NCBI GenBank assembly: GCA_030248225.1
Contig: JASANE010016117.1
Coordinates: forward strand, 1 to 64,000
DNA length: 64,000 nt
Source: Trileptium ribeirensis
Lineage: Eukaryota; Nematoda; Enoplea; Enoplida; Thoracostomopsidae
Direction of reading: 5' to 3'
Shown piece after piece: positions 54,887 to 64,000 of the stretch. The position numbers and the translations under genes were made by a program. Each line of letters starts with the position of its first letter. Within the stretch, counting starts at the first letter, position 1. The notes under the pieces are model-generated. The model had not been told where the DNA came from. It did no database searches and saw nothing but the letters and a program-made list of their open reading frames with translations.

Positions 54887-55611
54887 TTAAATCGGGTCCA
54901 CTCCCGAGTCGCCAAGGTGTCTACATCCTGATAATACTGAATTTGCATCATCCACACAACTAAAAATAACTTTCAAAGCAGCTGGTTTAGAAACTCGAGT
55001 GACCGGCTCGCTGGAATTAACATCAGCATCAGCTGGTCCACTATTAGGTTTACGGATTTGAAATGATTTAACTAGTTTAACTTTTGATGGATCGACATTA
55101 TTGGCCACAAGCAACTGATTAACCAATGATTTATCATCACGAGATTCATCTGGGTTGAAAATAATTAGGTTATTTTCCCGTCGCCGCTGGTCACGGAGCT
55201 CAAAAACAGCTTTAGTAAGCAATTCTTCATTGTGCGCTGAGGACACGTTACCCGGGCCACCGCCCCGAGAGAAGCGGGAGCCAGATAAAGCATCCTCATC
55301 AAGGCCACGAAGTTCATAAATTTCGCTCCGAAGCTCAAGCGATACCAGCAGCATTTGAAGAAACACCCGAAAAAAATTTTTGTCGGTAGACAACCAATGC
55401 ACGACCAAAATACCTGTGAGTCCTTCTTCCAGATCTCCTTGTGTAAATGTGTTGATACATTTGCGCATACGCAATGGAAGAATGGCCCACAGCAACAACA
55501 TTGAGCAAAAGAGTCACCGGCCAACTCGTTTATTTGTTTGCCACATTGAGCATGACCGCAGAATTTCGCTGGCACAACCTCATCAACAGTGGACCAAGTT
55601 AATATATTCAT
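54887..55611 (-). pseudogene. CR1 ORF1 (PHD-like finger and RRM-like region), frameshifted
   Basis: Two minus-strand frames. From the ATG at 55611, FCGHAQCGKQ, CCCCGPFFHCVC and DSQVFWSCIGC give the Cys-rich C4HC3-type PHD-like finger common in CR1 ORF1 proteins. After a frameshift at about 55,350, the frame ending at 54887 has RRRENNLIIFNPDESRDD, typical of the RNA-binding ORF1 of LINEs (the RREN-II-GLPE block), and ends in GCRHLGDSGVDPI. ORF1 proteins bind the element RNA. The preceding membrane-like codons in the longer open frame belong to flanking hAT sequence and should be ignored. Confidence 0.75.
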
Positions 55612-56366
55612 CGCATAAATAGAGATATCGTATAATAAGTTATACAAATAAAACATATATATGTATACAATGATCAAGTTCCAATACAACCTAGCAAAAG
55701 AAAAGATTAACTCAGAAATTTGCCGCGTGAAACGTAAGTAGGCCACATAATTTCATTAGAAATTTTTCATTTTACCTGCTGTAGTTTGTTAACAAAACAA
55801 AGCCAGGACGATGTTTGCAGTAGCTGTTTCACACATTCAAAAGTCTGCGGGGTATGCTCCAAATAGACCGGTTCAACTCGGTAAATGTGTACTGGTTACG
55901 TAGAAGTATTTAGCGTATGCTTGCCTAACATAAATTGCGTCAAGCACCAGCCAGTGCGCTTGGAAACTTTGTAAATCGGTCTACATTGAAGTAAAGTAAC
56001 TTTATCTGCAACGCAGCCAGAAACTGCGTTCTTGGCAATGAACTGTATTTATTGAATCTGTGCGAGCAGTATCACAGTTTGTCTCATTTATAGTATTCTG
56101 ATTAGAAAGTTATTGTCATTATCATCTAAATGACGGGCACTGGTTGCCGAACGTTATCCTAAACAGTGTCTGACCACTGGTCAGAAAATTACCTTCTATT
56201 ATTTTCTCTTAGAACCATACAAACCAATAATCACGTTTCCCACAGAACAACATGCAACAAACGTGCTGTGTGTAGTAAAGGGAGGCGATTGGAGACAAGG
56301 CAGAAGTGTTATCCTACGCTCCGTGTGTTATAAGCATATTCAGTTTGACGCAGTATACCAAAAAGT

Positions 56367-57536
56367 CAGGAAATAACCGGAACCGGAACCAGCAACCGGA
56401 ACCGTCCATTTAAACCGGATCCGGAACCGGAACTTGGTCTTCGAAATTTATATATAGTAAAACAGATGAAGAAATAAATCAAGGTATAGTGGATTTAAAA
56501 TGCATTAAAAATAACTTTTACTTTAAACTTAATGTATTGCGATGGTATTATTGCCTTTCTGAAACTTTAAAGAAACTGAGGAAGCTAATAATGCTTTTTT
56601 ATCGATCAAATATGTCGATTTTTGGACACACAGAGCAAAAAATGTCTTCCACTATGCACCATGGCGTATACTGCGTCAAATCGAATGTGCTTACAAAGCT
56701 TGGAGCGTAGAATACACACTTTCGCTCTGTCTCCAATCGCCGTCCTTTACTACACATACGTTTGTTACATGTTCTTCTGTGGAAACTGGAAATTATAGGT
56801 TTATATGATTCTAAGAGAAAATAATAGATAGAAGGTAATTTTCTGATCAGTGGTCAGGGACACAGTTTAAGCTAGTGCTCGTAAGTTTTGGACAAACGGT
56901 GCCCGTAAGTTAGATGATAATGATGATAACTTTCTAATCAGAATGCTATAAATGAGACACACTGCGATGCTGCTCGCACAGTTTCAATAAATACAGTTCT
57001 TTGCCAAGAAAGCAGTTTCTAGCTGCGTTGCAGATAACGTTGGCTTACTTCAATTTAGACTGATTTACCACGTTTACAAGCGCATTGGCGGTTTTTGAAG
57101 CAATTTATGTTAGCCAAGCATACCCTAAGTACTTCTGCGTAAGCCATACTCTGTTACCGAGTTGGACCGGTTTAATTGAAACGTACCCCACAGACTTCTG
57201 GATATGTAAAATAGCTGCTACAAGCATCGACGTGGCTTTGATTTGTTAACAAACTCCTGCAGGTTATTATGAAAAATTCCAACTGAAATTATGTGCCCTA
57301 CTTACGTTTCAAACGTCAAATTGCTTAGTTAATCTTTTCTTTTGCTTGGTTGTATTGCAGCTTGATCATTGTATAATATATATTACATATGTTTGGATCA
57401 CAGATGAAGCAAACACGTGGAAAATTTCAAACAAACTTTTTAAACCGAAATTCCGGTTCCGGTATGGTTTTTGCCCTTTGCTGGAACCGCAACCGGAACA
57501 CGATTTTCGCCGGAACCGGAATTCCAGTTACCCCTG
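56367..57536 (+). mobile_element. hAT-like nonautonomous element, copy F, inserted in copy E
   Basis: 1170 bp. Flanks CAAAAAGT (56359-56366) and CAAAAGGT (57537-57544) agree at 7 of 8 positions. Left end CAGGAAATAACCGGAACCGG; right end read inward CAGGGGTAACTGGAATTCC. It sits in opposite orientation inside copy E: the interrupted E sequence CAGTATACC..GGTGTATAGTGG matches the unbroken CAGTATACGCAATGGTGTAT in copy B. Same length class and landmarks as B, with no transposase. Confidence 0.9.
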
Positions 57537-57821
57537 CAAAAGGTGTATAGTGGGAGGCATTTTTTTGCTCTGGAGGTTCTAAACCGACATATTAATCGAT
57601 AAATAAACATTATTAGCTTGCTCAGTCTCTTTAAAGTTTCATAAGGGCAACAATGCCATCGCAATACATTAGGTTGAATGTAAAAGTTATTATTAATGCA
57701 TTTTAAATCCACTGTACCTTCATTTCTGCCTTCATCTGTTTTACTATATATAAGTTTCGAAGACCAGGTTCGCGATCTGGTTTAAATGGACGGTTCCAGT
57801 TGCTGGTACGGTTATTCCCTG

Positions 57822-58570
57822 GGTTTGATGTATGGTACCCTCGTGGTTCCTCGACCCAAAATTGGAAAATTAATTTATTTTGACGTCTTGGTGATGAAAA
57901 GTTTCACTTGGGGTTTTTGGGTATGGAACACTCATTGCAGGTATTGGTTTTACTCTACAGCCTTTGGGTCCAGGGGTACGGGGGTATGGCGCGCCCGTGG
58001 TTCTGGGTCAGAAATCAAAATGAGTGTTTTTACTCCATTTTAGTACTCTTCACGAAAGCAAGGTTATTTTTATTTTAACTTTCCATTTTTTTCTCTGATT
58101 GGTTTTATTTCTTAGTAAAATGATAAATGCCGATGTCTCTTTTTCGATTAAAGCTCCGGTTCTGGAGTTATGGGGTTTGAGGTATGGCAGCCTCGTGGTT
58201 CCTCGACACAAAATTAGAAAATTTGTTCTGACGTCTAGGGCGGCTAAAAAGTTTCACTTAAGGGTTTTGGGAAACTAATAACTGGTGTTGATTTTGCTCT
58301 TCGACTGATGGTTCCATGGGTACAAGGGTGTGGCGCCCCCATGGTTCATTGACCCAAAATGCCTAATTTTATTATGACGTCCTGGGTGGTTGATAGCTTG
58401 CACTTGGGGGTTTTATTGGCAGTGTTAGTTTTCTCTAACTTGTGCGGCAGTGTATGATATCCACTTATAGCATATCAACGTATGCTATCGAGAGCTGATT
58501 GACTGTGCATGTAAAAGGCGTAGGTGTGCCTATGCTTAACTACGTTCTGCAATCTCGATAGAATCACTAG
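57822..58570. repeat. Dispersed repeat family R2, copy 3 (right half) and tandem unit
   Basis: Continues R2 from the insertion site of copy E. It includes CCTCGTGGTTCCTCGACCCA, then a second unit beginning ACTCCATTTTAGTACTCTTC at about 58030 with CCGGTTCTGGAGTTATGGGG at 58145. It ends with AGCATATCAACGTATGC and ACTACGTTCTGCAATCTCGA, as in R2 copy 2. Shows that R2 consists of about 300-bp tandem units plus a distinct end. Confidence 0.65.
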
Positions 58571-59164
58571 TATGCTCATATCTCGCTCATGCAGCGAAAC
58601 CAGCTTCTCTCTATCGAGGTGAACGTCGTTGTAATAATATTGAAATAGTGTTTAAGTGGGGTATTCTCGAGAAACACTTCATGATACTTTAATAATGTTG
58701 CTTTATTGGGAAGCAGGGACACTTGTTAAATTGCTTGCAAAAAACCCAGGCAGCTATGTAGAAGCATCGATTTTTAGCCGCTTCATAATGCGGGCAGCGG
58801 AAAAATTCATCCGATATTATACGTAACAATTATTTTCAAGTGTAATAAAAATTATAGCATGTGTGTGGTAGCGATTTTCAGTATTGATTATGAGCAAACA
58901 CTATGTTATTGAGCGAAGCGTTTTTATTTTCTGTCTGTGAGTAAAAAGGTCGATGCTGGTTCGTTCGGTCCGACGGATCTCAGGAACCACTGAACCGATT
59001 TTAAAAAAACTTTTTTTTGTTTGAAAGCCTATCATATCAGAGTGTGCACCACTGATATTTGGGATTAAAAAAATTTGAGTGGTTAATTAGTAATTAGCTA
59101 ATTAGTTAATTTTATGCAGCTAAAATAGAGAATTTGCAATATTTGTGTTATTTATTGAAATAGA
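58571..59164. other. Intron 4 sequence, no gene seen
   Basis: AT-rich, with GAGCGAAGCG followed by TTTTTATTTTCTGTCTGTGA (58.91 kb) distantly recalling the left end of family P. No gene. Confidence 0.35.
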
Positions 59165-59335
59165 ATCGTTTCGATCAAACCATTATAGGGCTTTTGGGTC
59201 GAAGAATTCAAATATAATATTTTTACCAATGATAAAGCCCTATGCAATGTAGTTACAAGAACATAAAATTGAGTACATTCGTAATGCCACAGCCCAAGCT
59301 CCGCTCACAAATGTAGTTCCACTACCGACTAGTTG
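59165..59335 (-). repeat. Second locus of the 126-bp repeat family
   Basis: Matches 41473-41640 from AACCATTATAGGGCTTTTGG to CCACTACCGACTAGT, where the match stops abruptly. In the minus-strand frame it encodes the same ending, including VSGAWAVALRMYSILCSCNY, and its differences from the 41.5-kb copies within that frame are synonymous. Confidence 0.7.
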
Positions 59336-59839
59336 ATCGTACTGTACGATTGGCTTCCCCTAATTGGAATACAATTAGCTGAACACTATTGTTGTTGCCG
59401 CTATATCCTCGTGCACATTGCAAACCTAATAAATGAATTAGTTTTGTTGCTGAAATGCCCGATCTTATTTCTATGCTCAAATTAAATTATCACCTTATCT
59501 TAAAAAATTTTTTGCTCCATTAAAAATTGTATCAAAATCATAAAAATTGGTTCCATCGTCTAGAATTAAAACGAAAACCGGCTTGCTGCGTAACCCGGTA
59601 GATTATGATTTGAGCAGTTCTGGGCTCTCCGTGTCAGAAACAATGCCAAAACGCTTTTGACGGAGGGAAAAAGCGATTTTGAAGAAAAATTGGCGAAATT
59701 TTTGGCTTCAGAACGGAATTTCAATACAAATTTTGATCAAATTTTTTGTACTTTATACCGATTGGAGACAAAAAATTTACCAAGAGGCGGTGAACCGGGT
59801 GGAGCCCAAAAATTGCCAGTAGAATGGAGCACAGCTATG

Positions 59840-59902
59840 TATTTCGGTAACAGAGCGGTCTGTAAAGCCTAAGGCAGTGGGTTCTAATCCTACCCCTGTT
59901 TA
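59840..59902 (+). repeat. tRNA-like sequence (probable SINE head)
   Basis: ATTTCGGTAACAGAGCGGTC followed by TGTAAAGCCTAAGGCAGTGG and GTTCTAATCCTACCCC resembles the D-arm side, a GTA-like anticodon region and the T-arm of a tRNA. GGTTCTAATCC is one base off the B-box consensus. The acceptor stem does not pair well, so I regard it as a tRNA-derived repeat and not a tRNA gene. Confidence 0.4.
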
Positions 59903-60281
59903 CGTTTTGTGATATTGTAAGCTATCGTTTTAGCTTCAAAGTTCAACATATACATAAAAATTACAGTTGTAGTCAATATTCTATTAATAATTCCGTGAAA
60001 AATTGCACAGTGTCGGCACAGGCATAAGTTTCAAATAAACAGCTTTATATTCGGAAAATATGACTTACGTAGAGTTTGCTGATATTTGTGTAAAATATAA
60101 ATGAATAGAAAACATTATTAATCTTGTATATTCTGGAAATCTTGCTGTCTAACGCAAATTTCATTCGGAAAATATGTTAGAGAAACGTCACATGTCTTTA
60201 GTACTTCGTAAAGTGCCCTACGTAACACTTAGTACGTAAACGCAATTTAAGGAACTGCTACGACTGTACTGTTTATTTTAG

Positions 60282-60641
60282 TCGGCATCTACGTCCTAAT
60301 GGGTCTAACGGCTTTTTTGATTGTTGAAAAGTTTGTTCGTATTATGAAAGGCAGCGGGCATGGTCACAGCCACAGCGTGATTGCCAATCCAGTTCAGTCG
60401 CATATCAAACGATCGAACTCAGCAAGTAGTGACAAAAATAATGTAAAAAATTCCGACGGCGGCGATGGTTGCAAAAACAAGCTGCATAATGCAAAATCTC
60501 CTAATTCGGAAAGCTCGGACCAGGATTGTACCGAGCAAGCTAAAGTTCGCCAGCGAAAGTCGGTGAAAAGCACCAAAGACATTGCGGCGGGCGCTGGGGA
60601 CGGCGCGGTGACCAAAAAGCAAGAAGCCAATTCTGATGCCG
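60282..60641 (+). CDS. SLC39A7: ZIP7-like zinc transporter, exon 5 (helix 3 and cytoplasmic loop)
   Basis: Acceptor TACTGTTTATTTTAG, donor GCCG|GTATGT. The G from exon 4 plus TC gives Val: VGIYVLMGLTAFLIVEKFVR is transmembrane helix 3, with the conserved VEKFVR end of ZIP7. KGSGHGHSHS begins the large His-rich cytoplasmic loop. The rest is a hydrophilic Ser/Lys/Asp-rich segment (RSNSASSDKNN, SPNSESSDQD, RQRKSVKSTK). In mammalian ZIP7 this loop carries the CK2 phosphorylation sites that gate zinc release; acidic Ser contexts such as SESSDQD could serve similarly, by inference. Length 360 bp; it ends in phase 1 (G). The following exons, with the metal-binding HNFTDG and HExPHE helices, were not found before the window ends. 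Confidence 0.95.
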
Positions 60642-61324
60642 GTATGTTTTATTATTCCTTGCTGCAACTGCTTCATTTGCTCCAGAGCATTGGCATAACA
60701 CAAGTGGTTTATTGTGTCAATATTATTGTATTAAATCACACCTATTTAAGTTAAATCTCAGTAAACCTTTTTTTCTGGTATCACTTCGAATTTGTTTTAA
60801 TTTTAAGTTTCAATAAACCTTTGTTTTAATTCTTGTTTTACACTACTACAAATTACTTCGCAACTACAAATCCTTAGTTCAAAATTTTTGTACAGCGTAG
60901 AAAAAAAAATTGTTCAAGACTTGTAAATTCTCAGTCGTTTTGTAGCCATAAATGTTTCAAAATCTGACATTGTGACAGGTAGTTGGCTGGCGGCGGTTTT
61001 GCGTAGAATTTTCACAAGAATGTATATGAACTTTTTTCAAAAAAGTTGCTTGATTCTCAGCGAAGTTGCGCAAAAAAGCGTGCATTTTGAGTGAGGGTTG
61101 AATTTTTCAAATCCTACAAGCATTTTTGTTAAAGCTGTTCAGTTCCTGCGCTGGTATCTGAACATTTGTTTATACATTAATTATGCCATCACTCTTTATT
61201 TTTTATTTTCCATTAACATATTTTGTTCGTTGTTTATTAAATGTCTTATATTTGTAACATATATGATAATATTTGATTATGCATTCTATTTTCTTCTATT
61301 ATAACTGGTATATGCTAAACGATG
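60642..61324. other. Start of intron 5, no gene seen
   Basis: AT-rich intronic sequence. The frame at 61098-61304 is hydrophobic by composition and has no ZIP motif. Confidence 0.4.
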
Positions 61325-61805
61325 TTTGAAACGGAGCGAGCGCGGTTTTATTTTTAAGTTATCATTTTGTTTCATCATGCGTAACAGGCTGTGTTACATG
61401 TATATACTACCCTTGAACCCTGAACCCATTGAAAATCCTAAATCATGTAAGTCCATCGCAAACAACTGACAAGGCATATAGTATTCGTGCTGGTCTCTAG
61501 ATAACGGGTCTGTCTATTTGGCTACTGTTGCGTATAGGTCATCAAGAATTGTTCATATAGCTGTTTCGGCAGGCTGAATACGATGGTTTGGTTATCTATA
61601 GTCCAGCAAAAATACTTGATACGTTGTAGGTTGTTTCGGATGGGTTTAGGGTCGACGAGATGTTACGATTTTCAATGGATTCGGCGATTAAGACGTTTTA
61701 GGGTGGTATAAACATCAAACACAGTCTGTTAAACACGGGTGATTAATCAAAATGGTAACTTAATAATAATGCAACGCTCGCTCCGTTTCATACTCATTTG
61801 CGAGA
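61325..61805. repeat. Dispersed repeat family P, copy 4, inverted pair of ends
   Basis: 61325-61505 is the reverse complement of the family P right end and 61595-61805 is the same end in forward orientation, so GAAACGGAGCGAGCG at 61330 mirrors CGCTCGCTCCGTTTC at 61775. The arms are about 180-200 bp and only moderately similar. Roughly 90 bp of other P sequence lies between them. This creates a long imperfect palindrome. Confidence 0.7.
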
Positions 61806-61983
61806 TACTTTAGTACGTATAGTGTAGCTTTTGGTTGATTGATTATTTTAGTATTGTTGTTGATATTTGTTTTGCATCAAAGCTCAGCAGCGGAAAAACA
61901 GTACTATTCGACCTGGTTTTTTACGCCTCTGCCTCTTAGGGTCAGTGACTTAGGTCTGACTCCTAACAAGTAATAAAGTCCGT

Positions 61984-62790
61984 AACTAGGAGTCAAGACC
62001 ATGACTTTCGCACATATAGAATTTTTATCCCATGTCACTGGCCTGTCCACAGTGGGGGGGTGGGGGGGGACCCCCCACTTTCGAAATCCCCCATGTTCGT
62101 GAGATTTTCCCACATGTCCGTCCCCCCCACTCGGCCGAAACCCCCCATGTTTAACTAATTCCAAAAATTTTTTATGTCTGAAAATTTATGTTTTTTGTTT
62201 GCAAATTGTTTTTTAAACATTAATTACCACTATTTATAATGCTAAAATATTGTTTTTTAGCTTGAAAGTACGTTCACAGTAGTAAAAATGCATGAAAATA
62301 TGGAAATATTTTGTATTTTTAAGCAAAATTTATCCCCCCCACTTTGAAGTTTCCCCCGAGAATGAACATGGGGGCCCCCCGAAGTTTCCCCCCCCCACTT
62401 TTCGGAGGGCTGTGGACAGGCTAGTGTCACCGTTACGGAGCGAACGTTATTTCCTTAGAAAAAAGAACAGCTTAGAGCGGGGGATTCAGCAGCGGGAGCC
62501 CCCCTCACCGTAGTTCCGCTTAGGCTTACCCAAGTTAGTATAGGGCTCATATAGGGACCATGTGCTTAACTTAGACTAATACTAGGAGTCAAGACCATGG
62601 CTTTCGCAACTATAGAAATTTTTATCCCATGTCGCCCTTACGGACCGAACGTTATATCCTTAGAAAATAGAACAGCTTAGAACGGGGGATTCAGCAGCGG
62701 GAGCCCCCCTCCCCGTAGTTCCGCTTAGGCTTATCCAAGTTAGTATAGGACTCATATAGGGACCTTGTGTTTAACTTAGACTAATACTTA
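61984..62790. repeat. Tandem duplication of a 205-bp unit, first copy interrupted
   Basis: The unit starts ACTAGGAGTCAAGACCATG and contains CAGCTTAGA(A/G)CGGGGGATTC, GCGGGAGCCCCCCTC and GTAGTTCCGCTTAGGCTTA. It ends CTTAGACTAATACT. Unit one is 61984-62038 plus 62426-62580; unit two is about 62580-62790. Unit one was split by the MITE at 62039-62425. Confidence 0.75.
62039..62425. mobile_element. G/C-tract MITE of 387 bp
   Basis: Inserted in unit one of the 205-bp duplication, with an apparent 5-bp duplication GTCAC on both sides (62034-62038 and 62426-62430). The inverted ends are TGGCCTGTCCACAG and, read inward, ACTAGCCTGTCCACAG; GCCTGTCCACAG is perfect. The first and last 80 bp contain runs of 6-9 G or C and CCC(C)CATGT strings, while the middle is AT-rich. 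No coding capacity. Superfamily unknown. Confidence 0.75.
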
Positions 62791-63819
62791 GGCTTAGTTT
62801 ATCGAGAACAGCGTAGCATTCGTTTCACCTCCGTCCCTGAAAGTTACATTGGCCAATATATTTATCAAAAATTAGGCAAAAACATGGGGGAAATCTAAAA
62901 AAAATTAGCAAATATCTGTGAAAATCGGCAAAATTTGGCTAAATGTGGGGAACCAAAAGTTGTGGCGGCCAAAAATGAATATTTTAGGGGAGGGAAAGTG
63001 TCTTCTAGGGGTCATGCAGGGCCAATGAGGAGTCAGAGGCCAAAATGGGTTCAAATGTTGACGTGCTTAAAGTTTATCCGCTGAGTAGCGCATATTTGCT
63101 TGGGGTTGAACTCGTGGGGGTGGTCAATTTAGGTATATAACTAATGCTAACACAAGGTTACACAGAAATTAATTTTTGAAGTGGTTTTTAAGTAATCAGC
63201 AAACAATTCACTATCCGCCACACCTAGATGGAGAGTTCGTCTAACCGAAATTCGAATGGTACACCTGTCAGGAAAACTTTTCTGTGTACATAGTACCATG
63301 GACTGTTTCTAAAGTAAATCAAAGTCGCCGTTAAAACGTAACATAATATCTGTGTGAGCTTTGTAAAAGGTACGCGGACATTCTTACGGCTGCAACCAGT
63401 TTTACAGAGGAGGTGGTTACATTGATTTAGTTGAGCGTAGCTTATACGCGAGTATACTTTAGGTGAGTATACTATGGTTATTCTTATTTGTCAAACTCAC
63501 CAACTGAATCGTCTACATATTTATGTTAACCGTTATTGTGCCATCGGTGTTCGACATTAAATAACGCGAACATGGCCTTTGTAATGTTTGAACCCAGAGT
63601 GTATTCATCAATAATGTTTACTCATTCATTAGGGGCGCTGCGGTTCCTTTCGTTGAAAATTTTGTGAATGAGCATGAACCTGGAGAGGGCGGGGTGCCGG
63701 ATTTTTTCAGGGAATATGAACTGCTCTTCGGTTGCAAAGAGGTTTGAAATCTAAAAATTGTCAAAATTCATTGTTTTAAACGCATAAAACTGTTAATAAA
63801 TGGTTCAAAAACGGTGATA
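62791..63819. other. Intronic sequence, no gene seen
   Basis: Mostly AT-rich. 62.87-62.96 kb (AAATTAGGCAAAAACATGGG, GGCAAAATTTGGCTAAATGT) resembles strings at 31.7 and 36.4 kb. No further zinc-transporter exon was recognised. Confidence 0.35.
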
Positions 63820-63822
63820 CAA

Positions 63823-63932
63823 GCACAGTCACGCCCAAAAATAGAAGTAAATGTTTGCAGTTCGCGAAAAATTAACCGCTGTTCAATTGCTATTCGCGAA
63901 TTTGCGTTTATTTCTGAGCATGACAGTAACTT
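63823..63932. mobile_element. Small MITE, possibly Tc1/mariner-related
   Basis: The left end CACAGTCACGCCCAAAAATA and the right end read inward TACTGTCATGCTCAGAAATA are imperfect inverted repeats, and the inner GTTCGCGAA and TTCGCGAATTTGCG strings also mirror each other. The ends resemble those of the MITE at 42.08 kb. About 110 bp. Confidence 0.55.
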
Positions 63933-64000
63933 TGCTACGAATCTTTGGCTTTATTTAATCGTATTTGTTTAGCTTGTGGAGGGATCCTTATAAAATAATT

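Larger units (their letters stand above)
51760..55650 (-). mobile_element. CR1-like LINE, nearly full-length, inside hAT copy E
   Basis: 3891 bp on the minus strand, flanked by a 7-bp target-site duplication AAACATA (51753-51759 and 55651-55657). It contains ORF1 (PHD-like finger and RRM-like part), an endonuclease, RT and C-terminus in the correct order. The 3' end (low coordinate) carries a perfect 10-bp stem, TCAACCACTG at 51771 pairing with CAGTGGTTGA at 51818, likely the 3' structure recognised by the element's own RT. Several frameshifts disable it. No poly(A), as usual in CR1. Confidence 0.88.
51621..57821 (-). mobile_element. hAT-like element, copy E, split by two later insertions
   Basis: The pieces 51621-51759, 55651-56366 and 57537-57821 together rebuild one reverse-oriented copy of the family (compare copy B). 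The outer flanks AGTTTGAG (51613-51620) and GGTTTGAT (57822-57829) agree at 6 of 8 positions, and the empty site is visible in R2 at 58.14 kb. The left terminus has decayed to CATGGTGTCACCGGAATTCC; the right end is GGTTATTCCCTG. The gaps are filled by a CR1 LINE (51760-55650) and by hAT copy F (56367-57536), both inserted later. Confidence 0.85.

Noticed and set aside
60394..60703. Minus-strand proteins opposite transporter exon 5
   Set aside because: Antisense shadows of a securely assigned exon.

Overview
The window looks like a piece of an AT-rich, repeat-laden invertebrate genome. The introns are GT-AG and several kilobases long, there are many families of eukaryotic transposable elements, and the one host gene I can identify is a metazoan ZIP zinc transporter of the SLC39A7/Catsup type. 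An R1/I-type LINE with an RNase H tail hints at an arthropod-like animal, but I cannot name the species.

Layout. 1-6.6 kb: AT-rich sequence with two small direct or tandem repeats and no convincing gene. 6.6-9.7 kb: an odd composite block made of a short-palindrome array, a GC-rich set of 172-bp units with hairpins, and a 23-bp minisatellite. 10-13.3 kb: two decayed LINE reverse-transcriptase remnants on the minus strand. 13.8-22.7 kb: two related LTR-retrotransposon-like segments with tandem-repeat leaders. One is split by a CR1/Jockey-like LINE (14.76-17.09 kb); the other is split by a hAT-like element (19.29-20.57 kb) and carries a decayed gag-protease frame. 22.8-27.8 kb: an R1/I-type LINE (endonuclease and RNase H, RT missing), more copies of the hAT family, and a chimeric LINE RT.

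31.18-60.64 kb, plus strand: five exons of the ZIP7-like transporter, joined in frame. They run from the His-rich N-terminal part through three membrane segments to the His/Ser-rich cytoplasmic loop. The gene continues past the right edge; the signal-peptide exon was not found. Its introns hold a 150-bp satellite, several MITEs, an apparently intact 4.2-kb pogo-like transposon (43,341-47,558) with a three-exon transposase, two piggyBac-like MITEs carrying a tRNA-like sequence, and a multi-level nest (a dispersed repeat containing a hAT copy, which contains both a 3.9-kb CR1 LINE and a second hAT copy). 61-64 kb: further dispersed repeats, a G/C-tract-rich MITE inside a tandem duplication, and a small MITE.

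The strongest structural results come from the sequence itself: five hAT-family copies with 8-bp target-site duplications, nine 16-bp iterons in the pogo-like element, a 7-bp TSD around the CR1 insertion, TTAA-type flanks around the piggyBac-like MITEs, and reading-frame continuity across all five ZIP exons.
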